Positions 32,644 through 44,878 of a stretch of 64,000 bases of DNA are shown piece by piece (within the stretch, counting starts at the first letter, position 1; each line of letters starts with the position of its first letter). The stretch is from Geothrix sp. SG200. GTDB taxonomy: Bacteria; Acidobacteriota; Holophagae; Holophagales; Holophagaceae. The notes beneath the pieces were generated by a model. The model saw only the letters and a list, made by a program, of their open reading frames with translations. It was not told the DNA's origin and made no database searches. The DNA lies in the NCBI RefSeq assembly GCF_022808935.1, contig NZ_JAKZFR010000003.1, positions 1 to 64,000 on the forward strand, given 5' to 3'. The translations under genes and the position numbers were made by a program.

Positions 32644-34215
32644 CTAGACCTTGATGGGCTGGGGCTGGTAGGACTTCATGATCCACCAGGTCTGGGCGAT
32701 GCCGATGAGATTGAAGACGAAGTAGTAGATCACGAGCCCGGCCGGGCTCTGGGCGAAGAAGAAGGTCATCATCGCCGGCATGAGCACCAGCATCATCTTG
32801 CGCTGGGCGGGATCGCCTACGGCGGGGGTCATGTACTGCTGGGCGAACATGGAGGCGCCCATCAGCACGGGGTAGATGAAGTAGGGATCCTTGGCGGAGA
32901 GGTCGACGATCCAGCCGAAGAAGGGGGCGTGGCGCAGCTCGAAGACGGCGTTCAGCATGGACCATAGGGCCAGGAAGATGGGCATCTGGAGCAGCATGGG
33001 CAGGCAGCCGCCCATGGGATTGTGGCCGTTCTTCTTGTAGAGCTCCATGAGCTCCTTCTGCATCTCTGCCTTCTTGGTCATGTCGCCGCCGAACTTCTCG
33101 TACTTGGCCTGGATGGCCTTCTGGTGCGGCTCGAAGTCCTTCATGCGCAGCATGGAGATGGTCTGCTTGGTGTTCAGGTGCCAGGTGGCCAGGCGGATGA
33201 TCACCGTGAAGAGCACGATGGCCCAGCCCCAGTTGCCCACCACGCGGTAGACCATGCGCAGCATCCAGAAGAGCAGCTGGGCCACGGCGCCAAAGAAGCC
33301 GTAGTCGATGACCCGGGTGAAGGGCTTCTCGAAGGCCAGGAGCGGCTCCGCCTGCTTGGGGCCCAGGTAGAGGGAGGCCTCCAGGCGGCCGTTCTCCGGC
33401 AGCAGCTGGTAGCCCGAGGCATCCCGGCCCGCGGGGCGGGGCAGCTTCCAGAGGGCGGCGAAGTAGTGGTTGCGCTGGCTCTTGGCGTCCTTCTCCACCC
33501 CCGCGTCCAGGCCCAGGCGGCTCGAGGAGGGCGGCAGCTCCTTGCGCTTGGCGCCCAGGAAGCTGAAGAAGGGATCGTGCAGCATCTCGGTCCAGGTCAC
33601 GGCCTGGATGGACTTCTCAGACAGGGTGAACACGCGGCCCAGGTGCTTCACGGGGTCATCGCTGGTGGGGTTGGCGATCAGCTGAAGCGCGGCGTTCCGG
33701 GCCGAGAGGCCTTCGACGCGGATCTCGAGGCCCTTCTGGGGCACGAGGTAGCTCAGGCGGTCGCCCGCGGCGTTCTCGAAGGTGACGGTGATGACGCCGG
33801 TCGCGGCCTTCTCCTCGCGTGCCGTCTCGAAGCCCGGCCCCTGCAGGGCACCCAGGCCCGGGAAGGCGTCGGGGAAGAAGGAGGTGCCGTCCTGGAGCCA
33901 GATGGCCTGCTTCAGGGCGCCGGTGGCCACCTGCCAGGTCAGGCGGAAGTCCGCCGTGGCCAGGGTGTACGTGGCGGCAGGGTCCGCGGCCTTCACGCCC
34001 GCGGGCACGCTCGCCGCGGCGACCTGAGCCACGGAGGCGGCAGGGGCGGCCGCAGGGGCCTGGGCGGGCGCGGCGGCAGGCTGGGCCTTCGGGGCCTCGG
34101 GCGCGGGCGCCTGGGCTGGCGGCACCGGCTTGGCATACCGGGAGCTGAGCCAGAACTGGGCCCCCAGCAGGATCATGCTGCCGATGACGAAGTAGAGGAC
34201 ATTGCGGTTTTTCAT
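32644..34215 (-). CDS. yidC: Membrane protein insertase YidC
   Basis: 523 residues with N-terminal membrane helix, a long periplasmic domain preceded by an Ala/Pro-rich linker (about 35-70) and the conserved core of five helices at the C-terminus (WGWAIVLFTVIIRL, NPMGGCLPMLLQMPIFLALW, MLVLMPAMMTFFFAQSPAGL). The hydrophilic groove arginine is in IIRLATWH. YidC inserts and folds inner-membrane proteins. It overlaps rnpA by 4 bp. Confidence 0.96.
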   Translation of the reverse strand: MKNRNVLYFVIGSMILLGAQFWLSSRYAKPVPPAQAPAPEAPKAQPAAAPAQAPAAAPAASVAQVAAASVPAGVKAADPAATYTLATADFRLTWQVATGALKQAIWLQDGTSFFPDAFPGLGALQGPGFETAREEKAATGVITVTFENAAGDRLSYLVPQKGLEIRVEGLSARNAALQLIANPTSDDPVKHLGRVFTLSEKSIQAVTWTEMLHDPFFSFLGAKRKELPPSSSRLGLDAGVEKDAKSQRNHYFAALWKLPRPAGRDASGYQLLPENGRLEASLYLGPKQAEPLLAFEKPFTRVIDYGFFGAVAQLLFWMLRMVYRVVGNWGWAIVLFTVIIRLATWHLNTKQTISMLRMKDFEPHQKAIQAKYEKFGGDMTKKAEMQKELMELYKKNGHNPMGGCLPMLLQMPIFLALWSMLNAVFELRHAPFFGWIVDLSAKDPYFIYPVLMGASMFAQQYMTPAVGDPAQRKMMLVLMPAMMTFFFAQSPAGLVIYYFVFNLIGIAQTWWIMKSYQPQPIKV

Positions 34216-34580
34216 GGCGTGTCCAAGGGGAGGAGACGGCGCAGGGCCAGCCCGAGCTGAACCTCGATATCCCGGAAGGTGAGCCGATCAAGGGGGGGCG
34301 CGCTCCGGGCGGGGCGCACCCAGACGACCCAGGGCTGGCCGGCGAGGCGCCCGGAAAGCGACAGGAAGGCCATGCGGACCTGCCGGCGGAAGCGGTTGCG
34401 CCGGACGGCGGGACCGGTCTTCCGCGGAGAGGTCACAAGCAGGAGCGGCAGGGCGCCGCTGGGGCGGCGCCAGGCCCGGATGTCCAGAAACGCCTCCTGC
34501 CCCAGCAGGGGCCGGGGCGGGGGCGTGGGCACGGCGTGGTCCCGCTGGCGGACCGTGCGGTAGCGGCCCTTGAAGATCAC
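34212..34580 (-). CDS. rnpA: Ribonuclease P protein component
   Basis: 122 residues, basic. The RNA-binding RNR motif is seen in GPAVRRNRFRRQVRMAF (about residues 57-73), and the N-terminal and C-terminal strands match the family only loosely, as is common. RnpA assists the RNase P RNA in tRNA 5'-end maturation. Start is GTG 34580. It sits between rpmH and yidC with a 4-bp overlap to yidC, matching the universal order. Confidence 0.92.
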   Translation of the reverse strand: MIFKGRYRTVRQRDHAVPTPPPRPLLGQEAFLDIRAWRRPSGALPLLLVTSPRKTGPAVRRNRFRRQVRMAFLSLSGRLAGQPWVVWVRPARSAPPLDRLTFRDIEVQLGLALRRLLPLDTP

Positions 34581-34590
34581 GGGACCGGCG

Positions 34591-34725
34591 TCAGACCGCC
34601 AGGACGTGGCGGCCCTTCGCGCGGCGGCGCTTGAGCACCAGGCGGCCGTTCTTGGTCTTCATGCGGCTCAGGAAGCCGTGGGTCTTCGCGCGGCGGCGGT
34701 TGTTGGGCTGGAAGGTGCGCTTCAT
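34591..34725 (-). CDS. rpmH: 50S ribosomal protein L34
   Basis: 44 residues: [20 protein letters not shown] followed by [20 protein letters not shown], the standard L34 sequence. ATG 34725 is preceded by AGGTGG (minus strand, about 34731-34736). It opens the leftward rpmH-rnpA-yidC-khpB-mnmE group and is divergent from dnaA. Confidence 0.97.
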   Translation of the reverse strand: MKRTFQPNNRRRAKTHGFLSRMKTKNGRLVLKRRRAKGRHVLAV

Positions 34726-34958
34726 GGTTCCACCTCGGGGGTCCCCTCCCGGGGAGGAGGACGAACCTTCGAGGGTATCAGCGGTGGGCGCGCCGCTCAA
34801 GGCCATTTCCATCCTCCCAGGAGCCCTCGGGGGTGCTAGATTTGGGATCCTCCCCGCGAGTCTTCCGTGGCCGGTGGCGTGCGAAGCCCGCCCCCGAGGT
34901 TGCGTGCCCACGCGCTTCCGCCACGTCAGCCGCCCCACCCACCGCCCCCGGTGAACAC
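34726..34958. promoter_or_regulatory. Divergent rpmH / dnaA promoter region
   Basis: 233 bp between two divergent, highly expressed or regulated genes, so it must hold both promoters. I find no sequence close to the DnaA box TTATCCACA here. A GC-rich inverted repeat (TCCCCTCCCGGGGAGG near 34742) may fold. Assignment rests on position. Confidence 0.5.
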
Positions 34959-36344
34959 ATGCGCTCCACCGATCCCGCCGCCCTCTGGGACACCATCCGA
35001 CTCAGCCTGTCCAAACAGCTCCCGGAAGCCAGTTTCAAGGAGTGGATCGCGCCCTGTGCCCCCCTGAAGGTCGAGGACGGGACCCTGTGGATCCGGGTCC
35101 CCAGCGCCGCCGCCAAGCTCTGGATCGAGCAGCAGCTGCCCGAGGAGTTCAACGACGCGCTGGCCCAGGGCGGCTTGGCGGACCTCCACCTGGTGTTCCA
35201 GGTGACCGGCGCCCCGCCCGTGGAGCCCGCGGCCCCGCCCAGGAAGAGCGAGTCCGGCTCCCATGCCGCCTATGCCGCCGCCGAGGCGCCCACCTCCTTC
35301 CCCTACCTCTTCAACCGCTACACCCTGGACCGCTTCGTGGTGGGCCCGGGCAGCCAGCTGGCCTTCGCCGCCGCCAAGGCCGTGGTGGACAGCTACGGCA
35401 AGGCCGCCACGCCCCTCAGCATGAATCCCCTGTTCATCTACGGCGGCGCCGGGCTCGGCAAGACCCACCTCATGGTGGGCATCGGGAAGGGCCTGCTGGC
35501 GCGCAATCCGAAGCTCCGTGTGGCCTACCTCAAGGTGGACAACTTCTTCAACGAGCTCACGGTCGCCATCAAGGCCAAGAACACCGAGCCCATGCGGAAG
35601 AAGTACCAGCAGAACGACGTGCTGCTGCTGGATGACGTGCAGACGCTGGGGAAGATGGAGCGGACGCAGGAAGAGATCTTCTACATCCTGGAGTACCTGC
35701 TCCAGCACGGAAAGCAGATCGTCCTCACCTCGGACAAGCCGCCGCAGCGGCTCGAGGGTTGCCACGAGCGGCTCATCACGCGCTTCAAGTGGGGCCTCAC
35801 GGCCGACATCCAGCCTCCGGACTTCGAGACCCGCATCGCCATCCTGAAGAAGAAGCTGGAGGACGCGGACTTCAAGAACGTGCCCCCCATCCCCGAGGAC
35901 GTGCTCACCTTCATCGCCCACAAGGCCAAGGGCAGCGTCCGCGACCTGGAGGGCTTTCTCACCCGCGTCATCTTCCAGGCCAGCCTCATCGGTGTCCCCC
36001 CCACGCTGGAAGTGGCCCACGCGGCCTTCCAGGGCCAGAGCGGGGAAGAGCCCACGGCCGGCGTGCCGCCCGAACGGATCTACCGCATGACGGCGGAGAC
36101 CTTCAACGTCTCCTTCGTGGACCTCATGAAGAAGCGCTCCCGTCAGCAGGTCATCCTCGTGCCGCGGCAGGTGGCCATGTACCTGGCTCGGGAGATCGCC
36201 TCCGCGCCCTTCACGGACATCGGGCGCTCCTTCAGCATGCACCACTCCACCGTCATGAACGCCATCGACTCGGTGCGGGAGCGCATGAAGCGCGATCCGG
36301 AATTCCACAGGATGGTCCAGGCCCTCTTGAATAGCATTCATTGA
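34959..36344 (+). CDS. dnaA: Chromosomal replication initiator DnaA
   Basis: 461 residues: domain I (1-80, [22 protein letters not shown]), short linker rich in Pro/Ala, AAA+ domain III with Walker [10 protein letters not shown] (162-170) and Walker B VLLLDDVQ, and DNA-binding domain IV with [21 protein letters not shown] and [12 protein letters not shown]. DnaA melts the origin and represses its own gene. ATG 34959 begins at the known N-terminus; a longer open frame upstream has no domain. Confidence 0.97.
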   Translation: MRSTDPAALWDTIRLSLSKQLPEASFKEWIAPCAPLKVEDGTLWIRVPSAAAKLWIEQQLPEEFNDALAQGGLADLHLVFQVTGAPPVEPAAPPRKSESGSHAAYAAAEAPTSFPYLFNRYTLDRFVVGPGSQLAFAAAKAVVDSYGKAATPLSMNPLFIYGGAGLGKTHLMVGIGKGLLARNPKLRVAYLKVDNFFNELTVAIKAKNTEPMRKKYQQNDVLLLDDVQTLGKMERTQEEIFYILEYLLQHGKQIVLTSDKPPQRLEGCHERLITRFKWGLTADIQPPDFETRIAILKKKLEDADFKNVPPIPEDVLTFIAHKAKGSVRDLEGFLTRVIFQASLIGVPPTLEVAHAAFQGQSGEEPTAGVPPERIYRMTAETFNVSFVDLMKKRSRQQVILVPRQVAMYLAREIASAPFTDIGRSFSMHHSTVMNAIDSVRERMKRDPEFHRMVQALLNSIH

Positions 36345-36558
36345 TTTAATTGTTGTTAATGTGTTTTCAACACAGGGTCCCTCCGGGGAATCCGCAAACC
36401 AGCCGACCAGGCCGCGCGGAGGGGTCCCGGGCCCTGGATTCCGCACCTCCCCGGAGCCTCTCCACAGCCTGTCCCGAGCGGGGAAACTCCGGTAGGATAG
36501 GGCTTTGAGACGTCATTCCACAGGTTGTCCTGGGCTTCAGCATCATCAAGGGTGATAC
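36345..36558. other. Probable oriC segment with AT-rich tract (dnaA-dnaN gap)
   Basis: The 30 bases after dnaA (36342-36372, TTGATTTAATTGTTGTTAAT then GTGTTTTCAAC) are strongly AT-rich in a very GC-rich genome and could serve as a DNA-unwinding element. TGTGTT-TTC-AACACA (36360-36374) is a perfect hairpin. Weak DnaA-box-like sequences CTCTCCACA (36458-36466, 7/9) and CATTCCACA (36514-36522, 6/9) follow. The gap also holds the dnaN promoter. Assignment as oriC is inference. Confidence 0.55.
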
Positions 36559-37692
36559 ATGAGTCTTCAGTTACAGGTTTCCAAGGATCGTCTGGATCGC
36601 ACCCTGGGGATTCTGAAGCACGCCTTGGACCGTCGGGTCACGTTGCCCATCCTCCAGCACATCCTGATGGACGTGCGCCCCAAGGAGGTCGTGCTGAAGG
36701 CCACGGACATGGAGCTGGCCTTCGAAGCCACCGTGCCCGGCGAGGGGCAGGGCGAGTGGACCATGGCCGTGCCCGGCAAGAAGTTCATCGAGACCGTGCG
36801 GGTCTTTCCCGAGGGGCTCCTGAGCCTGGAGTGCCCCGATGCCGGCGGTCGCCTGTGGCTGCGGGCCAAGGGCATGAACTCCGAGCACAACATCCAGCCC
36901 GGCGAGGGCTTCCCGGAGCTCCCCGGGCCCGGAAACCAGCTGCCCGTGGTGAAGATCCCCGTGCTGCGCTTCAAGCGGGCCATCCAGCTGGGCTCCATCG
37001 CGGTGAGCAAGGATGCCACCAAGCCCACCCTTTCGGCCGTGCTGGTGCACCTCTCCAAGCACCATGTGCGCGTGGTCTCCACGGACGGCTTCCGGCTCGC
37101 CGTGGCGGAGGTCCCCTGCGACACCAAGCTCAAGGACGAGGTGCGGCTCATCGTGCCCAAGCGCGCCCTGGACCTCATCCCCACCCTGCTGGGAGACGAG
37201 GGCGAGGTGGAGCTCTGCTGGGACGGCACCACGCTCTTCCTGGACCAGCCGGGCCTGAAGTTCAGCACCCGCCTCGTCACCGGCAACTACCCCGCCTACG
37301 AGAAGGTGCTGCCCGCGGAGCTGCCAAAGCGCGTGATCATGGACCGCGAGGTCTTCCTCCGCACCCTGCGCTTCGTGGGCCTGAAGAAGGACGACTACAA
37401 CAAGAACGTGCGCCTGTTCTACGAATTCCCCAACCTGCGCACGGTCTTCCAGCACCCGGACGAGGGCGTGAACCAGGCCACGCTGCCCTTCACGGGCGAG
37501 GAACAGCCTTTCGAGCTGGCCTTCAACATCGACTACCTCACGGAACTGCTGGAGCGGCTCCCCGGCGAAGAGGTGGTCTACCAGTTCAAGGACGAGGTGG
37601 GCCAGGGCGTCTTCATGTCGCCCAGCCTGGAGGACTTCAGCTTCCGCTACGTCCTTATGCCCGTCCGCTTCGCCACCAGCGCCACCGCCTGA
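36559..37692 (+). CDS. dnaN: DNA polymerase III sliding clamp (beta subunit)
   Basis: 377 residues in three similar clamp domains; typical segments are VTLPILQHILMDV (about 28-40), KDATKPTLSAVLVHL, STDGFRLAVAE and the C-terminal VLMPVRF. The dimer encircles DNA and binds polymerase and mismatch-repair proteins. ATG 36559; the gene is followed directly by gyrB, with a 49-bp gap and no recF in between. Confidence 0.96.
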   Translation: MSLQLQVSKDRLDRTLGILKHALDRRVTLPILQHILMDVRPKEVVLKATDMELAFEATVPGEGQGEWTMAVPGKKFIETVRVFPEGLLSLECPDAGGRLWLRAKGMNSEHNIQPGEGFPELPGPGNQLPVVKIPVLRFKRAIQLGSIAVSKDATKPTLSAVLVHLSKHHVRVVSTDGFRLAVAEVPCDTKLKDEVRLIVPKRALDLIPTLLGDEGEVELCWDGTTLFLDQPGLKFSTRLVTGNYPAYEKVLPAELPKRVIMDREVFLRTLRFVGLKKDDYNKNVRLFYEFPNLRTVFQHPDEGVNQATLPFTGEEQPFELAFNIDYLTELLERLPGEEVVYQFKDEVGQGVFMSPSLEDFSFRYVLMPVRFATSATA

Positions 37693-37735
37693 ACGGCGCC
37701 CGCACCACCGCATTCCACCGTACCCAACCAAGTGA

Positions 37736-40306
<2,571 letters not shown>

Positions 40307-40334
40307 GTCCTGTTTTTGCAGGATGTCGAGCTGC

Positions 40335-40348
40335 GTTCCACGTAGAAC
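40335..40348. promoter_or_regulatory. parS-like centromere site 3 (one mismatch)
   Basis: GTTCCACGTAGAAC, 13 of 14 bases of the perfect site, in the gyrB-gyrA gap. Confidence 0.7.
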
Positions 40349-40360
40349 ACCGGGAAACAC

Positions 40361-42967
40361 ATGAACCTGAATCGCATCGAGCCCCTGGAAATCGAAAAGG
40401 AAATGCGGAAGTCCTACCTGGACTACGCCATGAGCGTCATCGTGGGCCGGGCCCTGCCCGATGTGCGGGACGGCCTCAAGCCCGTGCACCGCCGTGTGCT
40501 GTTCGCCATGGGCGAGGCGGGGAACGACTGGAACCGGGCCTACAAGAAGTCCGCCCGCACCGTGGGCGACGTGATGGGTAAGTACCACCCCCATGGCGAT
40601 TCGGCCATCTACGACACCCTCGTCCGCATGGCCCAGCCCTTCTCCATGCGCCACGTGCTGGTGGACGGCCAGGGCAACTTCGGGTCCATCGACGGCGACT
40701 CGGCCGCGGCCATGCGCTACACCGAGGCCCGCCTCTCCCGGCTGGCCAACGAGATGATGGGCGACATCGACCAGGACACGGTGGATTTCGGCCCCAACTA
40801 CGACGGCAGCATGCAGGAGCCCCTCGTCCTGCCCACCCGCTTCCCCAACCTGCTGGTGAACGGCTCTCAGGGCATCGCGGTGGGCATGGCCACCAGCATC
40901 CCCCCCCACAACCTGCGGGAGTGCTGCTCGGCCCTGGTGACCCTCATCGACCACCCTGCGACGGGCCTGGATGGCCTCATGGCCCACATCAAGGGGCCGG
41001 ACTTCCCCGGCGGCGGCCTCATGCTGGGCACCGAGGGCGTGGTGGATGCCTACCGCACGGGCCGCGGCCGGTGCGTGGTGCGGGCCAAGTCCCACGTGGA
41101 GCAGATCCGTCGGGCCGGCGACCGCGAGCAGATCGTCTTCACCGAGCTGCCCTACCAGGTGAACAAGGCCACGCTCATTGAGAAGATCGCCGACCTCGTC
41201 CGCGAGAAGAAGATCGACGGCATCAGCGACCTGCGGGACGAGAGCGACCGCGAGGGCATCCGCCTGGTGGTGGAGCTGAAGAAGAACGAGCCCAGCGACA
41301 TCGTGCTGAACCAGCTCTACCAGCTGACCCAGCTCCAGAACAGCTTCCCCATCACCATGCTGGCCATCGTGAACGGCCAGCCCCGCATCTGCACCCTCCG
41401 GGAGGTGCTGCAGGAGTTCATCGGCTTCCGGCGCGAGGTGGTCACCCGCCGAACCCTCTTCCAGTTGCGGAAGGCGGAGGAGCGGCACCACGTCCTGCTG
41501 GGCCTCAAGATCGCCCTGGACCATCTGGATGCCGTCATCAAGCTCATCCGGGCCGCCAAGACCCCCGAGGAGGCCAAGGCCGGCCTCATGGCGGGCGCCT
41601 TCGCCAGCGCCGCGGCCCTCAAGAAGGATCCCAGCCTCTGCCTGTCCGCCGTGCAGGCCCAGGCCATCCTGGACATGCGCCTCCAGCGCCTCACGGGACT
41701 GGAGCGGGAGAAGATCCTCGACGAGCTGGCCGAGCTGGAAAAGCTCATCGCCAAGCTCAAGGCCATCCTGGCCGACGAGAAGCTGCTCCTGAAGGTCATC
41801 AAGGAGGAGTTCCAGCAGGTGGCCGAGCAGTTCGGCAACGACCGGCGCACCGAGATCACCGGCTACTCCGGCGAGATCCGCATGGAGGACGTGGTGCCCG
41901 ACGATCCCATGGTCGTCACCATGTCCAAGGCCGGCTACATCAAACGCACGGACCTCACCGCCTACCGCCGCCAGCGGCGGGGCGGGAAGGGCAAGGTGGG
42001 CATGAAGACCAAGGACGAGGACTTCGTCGAGCAGCTCTTCATGACCAAGGCCCACGACACCCTCATGGCCTTCACGGACAAGGGCATCGTCTATGCCCTG
42101 AAGGTCTACGACCTGCCCGAGGCCGCCGCCTCCACCCGGGGCAAGCACATCCGGAACCTCATCTCCCTGAAGGACGGGGAGAACGTGGTGACCCTCATGG
42201 CCCTGCGGGACTTCCCCGAGGGGGAGAACCTGGTCTTCGCCACCAGCGATGGCACGGTCAAGAAGTCGAGCCTGGCGGCCTATGCCAACATCCGGTCCAA
42301 CGGCCTCATCGCCCTCAACATCGACGACGGCAACACGCTGGTCGCCGTGCGGCGCTCCACGGGCCAGCAGCAGATCGTCCTGGCCACGGCCCAGGGCAAG
42401 GCCATCCGCTTCCCGGAGGAGGACGTCCGGGCCACGGGGCGCGCCACCACCGGCGTCCGGGGCATGAAGTTGGCCAAGGGCGACCACATCGTGGACATGG
42501 AGGTGGCGGACCCCTTGCCGGACCTGCCGGAGGGCGTGGAGCCCGACGAAAGCACCGAAGACCACGGCATGCTGCTCACGGTCTGCGAGAAGGGCTACGG
42601 CAAGCGTAGCCTCCTCCAGGACTACCGGCTCCAGGGCCGAGGCGGCACGGGCGTCATCAACATCCGGGCCGGGGTCCGCAACGGCCAGGTGGTGGGCTTC
42701 AAGCTCGTCAAGCCTGGGGAAGGTTGCCTCCTCATCAGCCAGGAGGGCATGGTCATCCGTTTCCTCATCGACGAGGTCCGCAAGACCGGCCGCAACGCCC
42801 AGGGCGTCAGCCTCCTCAAGCTGGCCAGCGCCGAGGACCGCGTGGTGGGCCTGGCCAAGATCGACGCCAGCGCCATGGCCCTGGACGAGGAGGAGGAGCT
42901 GATCGAAAGCGAGGCCGCCCATCCCGGCCCCGACGAGGGCGGCGAACAGCCGAAGCTGGGGTTATAG
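40361..42967 (+). CDS. gyrA: DNA gyrase subunit A
   Basis: 868 residues. The catalytic tyrosine is in [12 protein letters not shown]; the quinolone-resistance region reads [19 protein letters not shown], with Ser and Asp at positions equal to E. coli 83 and 87, so no resistance change is evident. The C-terminal beta-pinwheel carries the GyrA box QRRGGKG (about residue 535). It starts 13 bp after parS-like site 3, and is followed by a strong terminator. Confidence 0.97.
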   Translation: MNLNRIEPLEIEKEMRKSYLDYAMSVIVGRALPDVRDGLKPVHRRVLFAMGEAGNDWNRAYKKSARTVGDVMGKYHPHGDSAIYDTLVRMAQPFSMRHVLVDGQGNFGSIDGDSAAAMRYTEARLSRLANEMMGDIDQDTVDFGPNYDGSMQEPLVLPTRFPNLLVNGSQGIAVGMATSIPPHNLRECCSALVTLIDHPATGLDGLMAHIKGPDFPGGGLMLGTEGVVDAYRTGRGRCVVRAKSHVEQIRRAGDREQIVFTELPYQVNKATLIEKIADLVREKKIDGISDLRDESDREGIRLVVELKKNEPSDIVLNQLYQLTQLQNSFPITMLAIVNGQPRICTLREVLQEFIGFRREVVTRRTLFQLRKAEERHHVLLGLKIALDHLDAVIKLIRAAKTPEEAKAGLMAGAFASAAALKKDPSLCLSAVQAQAILDMRLQRLTGLEREKILDELAELEKLIAKLKAILADEKLLLKVIKEEFQQVAEQFGNDRRTEITGYSGEIRMEDVVPDDPMVVTMSKAGYIKRTDLTAYRRQRRGGKGKVGMKTKDEDFVEQLFMTKAHDTLMAFTDKGIVYALKVYDLPEAAASTRGKHIRNLISLKDGENVVTLMALRDFPEGENLVFATSDGTVKKSSLAAYANIRSNGLIALNIDDGNTLVAVRRSTGQQQIVLATAQGKAIRFPEEDVRATGRATTGVRGMKLAKGDHIVDMEVADPLPDLPEGVEPDESTEDHGMLLTVCEKGYGKRSLLQDYRLQGRGGTGVINIRAGVRNGQVVGFKLVKPGEGCLLISQEGMVIRFLIDEVRKTGRNAQGVSLLKLASAEDRVVGLAKIDASAMALDEEEELIESEAAHPGPDEGGEQPKLGL

Positions 42968-42990
42968 TTACCCCTGGCTTTAGACATGCG

Positions 42991-43017
42991 AAAAACGGCG
43001 CGGTTCGCGCCGTTTTT
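42991..43017. terminator. Bidirectional terminator between gyrA and the convergent GGCT gene
   Basis: Perfect 12-bp stem AAAAACGGCGCG / CGCGCCGTTTTT with 3-nt loop GTT. A T-run flanks each side, so it can stop transcription from both directions. Confidence 0.92.
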
Positions 43018-43019
43018 CG

Positions 43020-43448
43020 TCAGAGGTAAGACGCCCAGTCCCCATCGGGCAGCTCGATGGCCTCTCGTTCTAATCGGGGCAGGCGTTCCACATGGAACAC
43101 ATAGACCCAGGCGCGGTAGTGGTGGCCTCCTTCGAGGACCACGGGGCGGATTTCGCGGGTGAAGAGGCCCTCCTCCACACCTTCCAGGGGGTCCAAGTCG
43201 GCCAGGGCGGAATCGAGATCCCCCTCGTCCTCGTACCCTACGAAGTCGCCTCGCACCCAGCCGGGACCCGGCGGCGGCTCCGCAGGATCGGGCTCCGGCA
43301 CCAGGGCGGGGTAGCCTGCCGGCAGGTGGAAGAGCCGCCCCGCCACCCAGGCCCGGGTGAGTCCCTCGGGATGGGTCCGCACCAGCCAGGCGTGGTTCGA
43401 CCCACCCTCCCGCAGGGAGCCATAAACGAACAACCCATCGGCGAGCAC
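43020..43448 (-). CDS. Gamma-glutamylcyclotransferase-like protein (142 aa)
   Basis: The GGCT fold begins with FVYGSLREGGSNHAWL (about 6-21), matching the conserved YGSLR substrate-binding loop; a central GWVRGDFVGY and a Glu in DPLEGVEEG supply the probable catalytic acid. The enzyme family forms 5-oxoproline from gamma-glutamyl compounds. GTG 43448 is the best start since GGAGGA precedes it; the longer frame upstream crosses a terminator. A parS-like site lies inside the gene. Confidence 0.85.
   Translation of the reverse strand: MLADGLFVYGSLREGGSNHAWLVRTHPEGLTRAWVAGRLFHLPAGYPALVPEPDPAEPPPGPGWVRGDFVGYEDEGDLDSALADLDPLEGVEEGLFTREIRPVVLEGGHHYRAWVYVFHVERLPRLEREAIELPDGDWASYL
43085..43098. promoter_or_regulatory. 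parS-like centromere site 4 (one mismatch)
   Basis: GTTCCACATGGAAC, one change in the centre of the palindrome, inside the GGCT-like gene. Confidence 0.65.
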
Positions 43449-43470
43449 GTTTCCTCCTCCAAAAACATAC

Positions 43471-43495
43471 CGCCAAAACGCGAGGCGTTTTGGCG
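43471..43495 (-). terminator. Terminator after glyA
   Basis: Perfect 11-bp stem CGCCAAAACGC / GCGTTTTGGCG with 3-nt loop. On the minus strand it follows the glyA stop by about 28 bp, and a T-run lies a few bases after the stem. Confidence 0.8.
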
Positions 43496-43522
43496 GCGGT
43501 CCAGGGTCCGTGATGGAACGGA

Positions 43523-44761
43523 TTACTCGGGAATGGGGAACTGGTCCGTCAGATGGAACACTTCCTGGCGGATGCGGGCGAAGGTGCATTCGTCGGCCCG
43601 GTGCCGCAGGGTCACGTCGAAGAAGCGGGCGATCTGGTCCATCTCCTCCTCCTTCATGCCGCGGGTGGTGAGGGCGGGGCTGCCCAGGCGGACGCCGGAG
43701 GGCTTGAGGGGCGGGTTGGGGTCGAAGGGGATGCCGTTCTTGTTGGTGGTCATGCCGGCCCGGTGGAGGCAGGATTCCGCTTCGTGGCCCAGGAGGTCGT
43801 GGTCCCGCAGGTCCACGAGGAAGAGGTGGTTGTCCGTGCCGCCGCTGACGATGCGCCAGCCGCGCTCCTGCAGGCCCTTGGCCAGGGCGTGGGCGTTGCG
43901 GATCACCTGGCCGCTGTAGGCCTTGAACTCGGGCTGCATGATCTCGTGCAGGGCCACAGCCTTGGCGGCGATGACATGCATGAGGGGGCCGCCCTGGACA
44001 CCCGGGAAGACGGAACGATCCAAATCTTTGGCATATTGGGATTTACAGAGAATCATGCCGCCGCGGGGGCCCCGGAGGGTCTTGTGGGTGGTGGTGGTGA
44101 CGAAATCCGCGTGCGGCACGGGGTTGGGGTGATGTCCCGTGGCCACCAGCCCGGCGATGTGGGCCATGTCCACCATGAGCATGGCGCCGACCTCGTCGCA
44201 GATCTCCCGGAAGAGGGGGAAGTTCCAGGTGCGGCTGTAGGCCGAGGCCCCCACCACGATCATCTTGGGGTTGTGCTGCTTGGCGAGGGCGCGCACCTCG
44301 TCCATGTCCACGCGCTCGTCCTCCTGGCGCACGTGGTAGGGCACGAACTTGTAGAGGATGCCGGAGCTGTTCAGCGGATGCCCGTGGGTGAGGTGGCCGC
44401 CATGGGCCAGGTCGAGGCCCATCACCGTGTCGCCGGGCTTCAAGGCGGCGAGGTAGACCGCCATGTTGGCCTGGGCGCCGCTGTGGGGCTGCACGTTGGC
44501 GTGCTCGGCGCCGAAGATCTGCTTGGCGCGGTCGCGGGCCAGGTTCTCCACGATGTCCACCTGGCTGCAGCCGCCGTAGTAGCGCTTGCCCGGGTAGCCC
44601 TCCGCGTACTTGTTGGTGAAGTGCGATCCCATGGTCTGCATGACCGCGCGGGAGGCGTAGTTCTCCGACGCGATGAGCTCCAGGTGATGCCGCTGGCGCT
44701 GCACCTCCAGCTCCAGGGCCTGGAACACAGCGGGATCGGAGGTTCGGATCACTTCGTACAT
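43523..44761 (-). CDS. glyA: Serine hydroxymethyltransferase
   Basis: 412 residues. The PLP lysine is in [15 protein letters not shown] (about residue 230); the substrate and folate motifs [25 protein letters not shown] and [11 protein letters not shown] are intact. It interconverts serine and glycine and supplies one-carbon units for purine and methyl metabolism. ATG 44761 is chosen; a long frame upstream is antisense to purB. It is divergent from purB, another one-carbon/purine gene, with 117 bp between. Confidence 0.97.
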   Translation of the reverse strand: MYEVIRTSDPAVFQALELEVQRQRHHLELIASENYASRAVMQTMGSHFTNKYAEGYPGKRYYGGCSQVDIVENLARDRAKQIFGAEHANVQPHSGAQANMAVYLAALKPGDTVMGLDLAHGGHLTHGHPLNSSGILYKFVPYHVRQEDERVDMDEVRALAKQHNPKMIVVGASAYSRTWNFPLFREICDEVGAMLMVDMAHIAGLVATGHHPNPVPHADFVTTTTHKTLRGPRGGMILCKSQYAKDLDRSVFPGVQGGPLMHVIAAKAVALHEIMQPEFKAYSGQVIRNAHALAKGLQERGWRIVSGGTDNHLFLVDLRDHDLLGHEAESCLHRAGMTTNKNGIPFDPNPPLKPSGVRLGSPALTTRGMKEEEMDQIARFFDVTLRHRADECTFARIRQEVFHLTDQFPIPE

Positions 44762-44878
44762 GGCGGAGGCTCCAGGGTGATGCCCTATCCTAGCCGCGCT
44801 TCGAGCAGGGCATGGAAGCCTCTTCGTGAGCGGAATCACAGGTCGGAGCCTGTGAGACACTGGAAGGCCGGAGTTCCC
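44762..44878. promoter_or_regulatory. Divergent glyA / purB promoter region with inverted repeat
   Basis: 117 bp that must hold both promoters. A perfect 7-bp inverted repeat TCACAGG-TCGGAG-CCTGTGA (44836-44855) lies 24 bp before purB and could be a repressor site or 5' UTR hairpin. No riboswitch pattern is recognised. Confidence 0.5.
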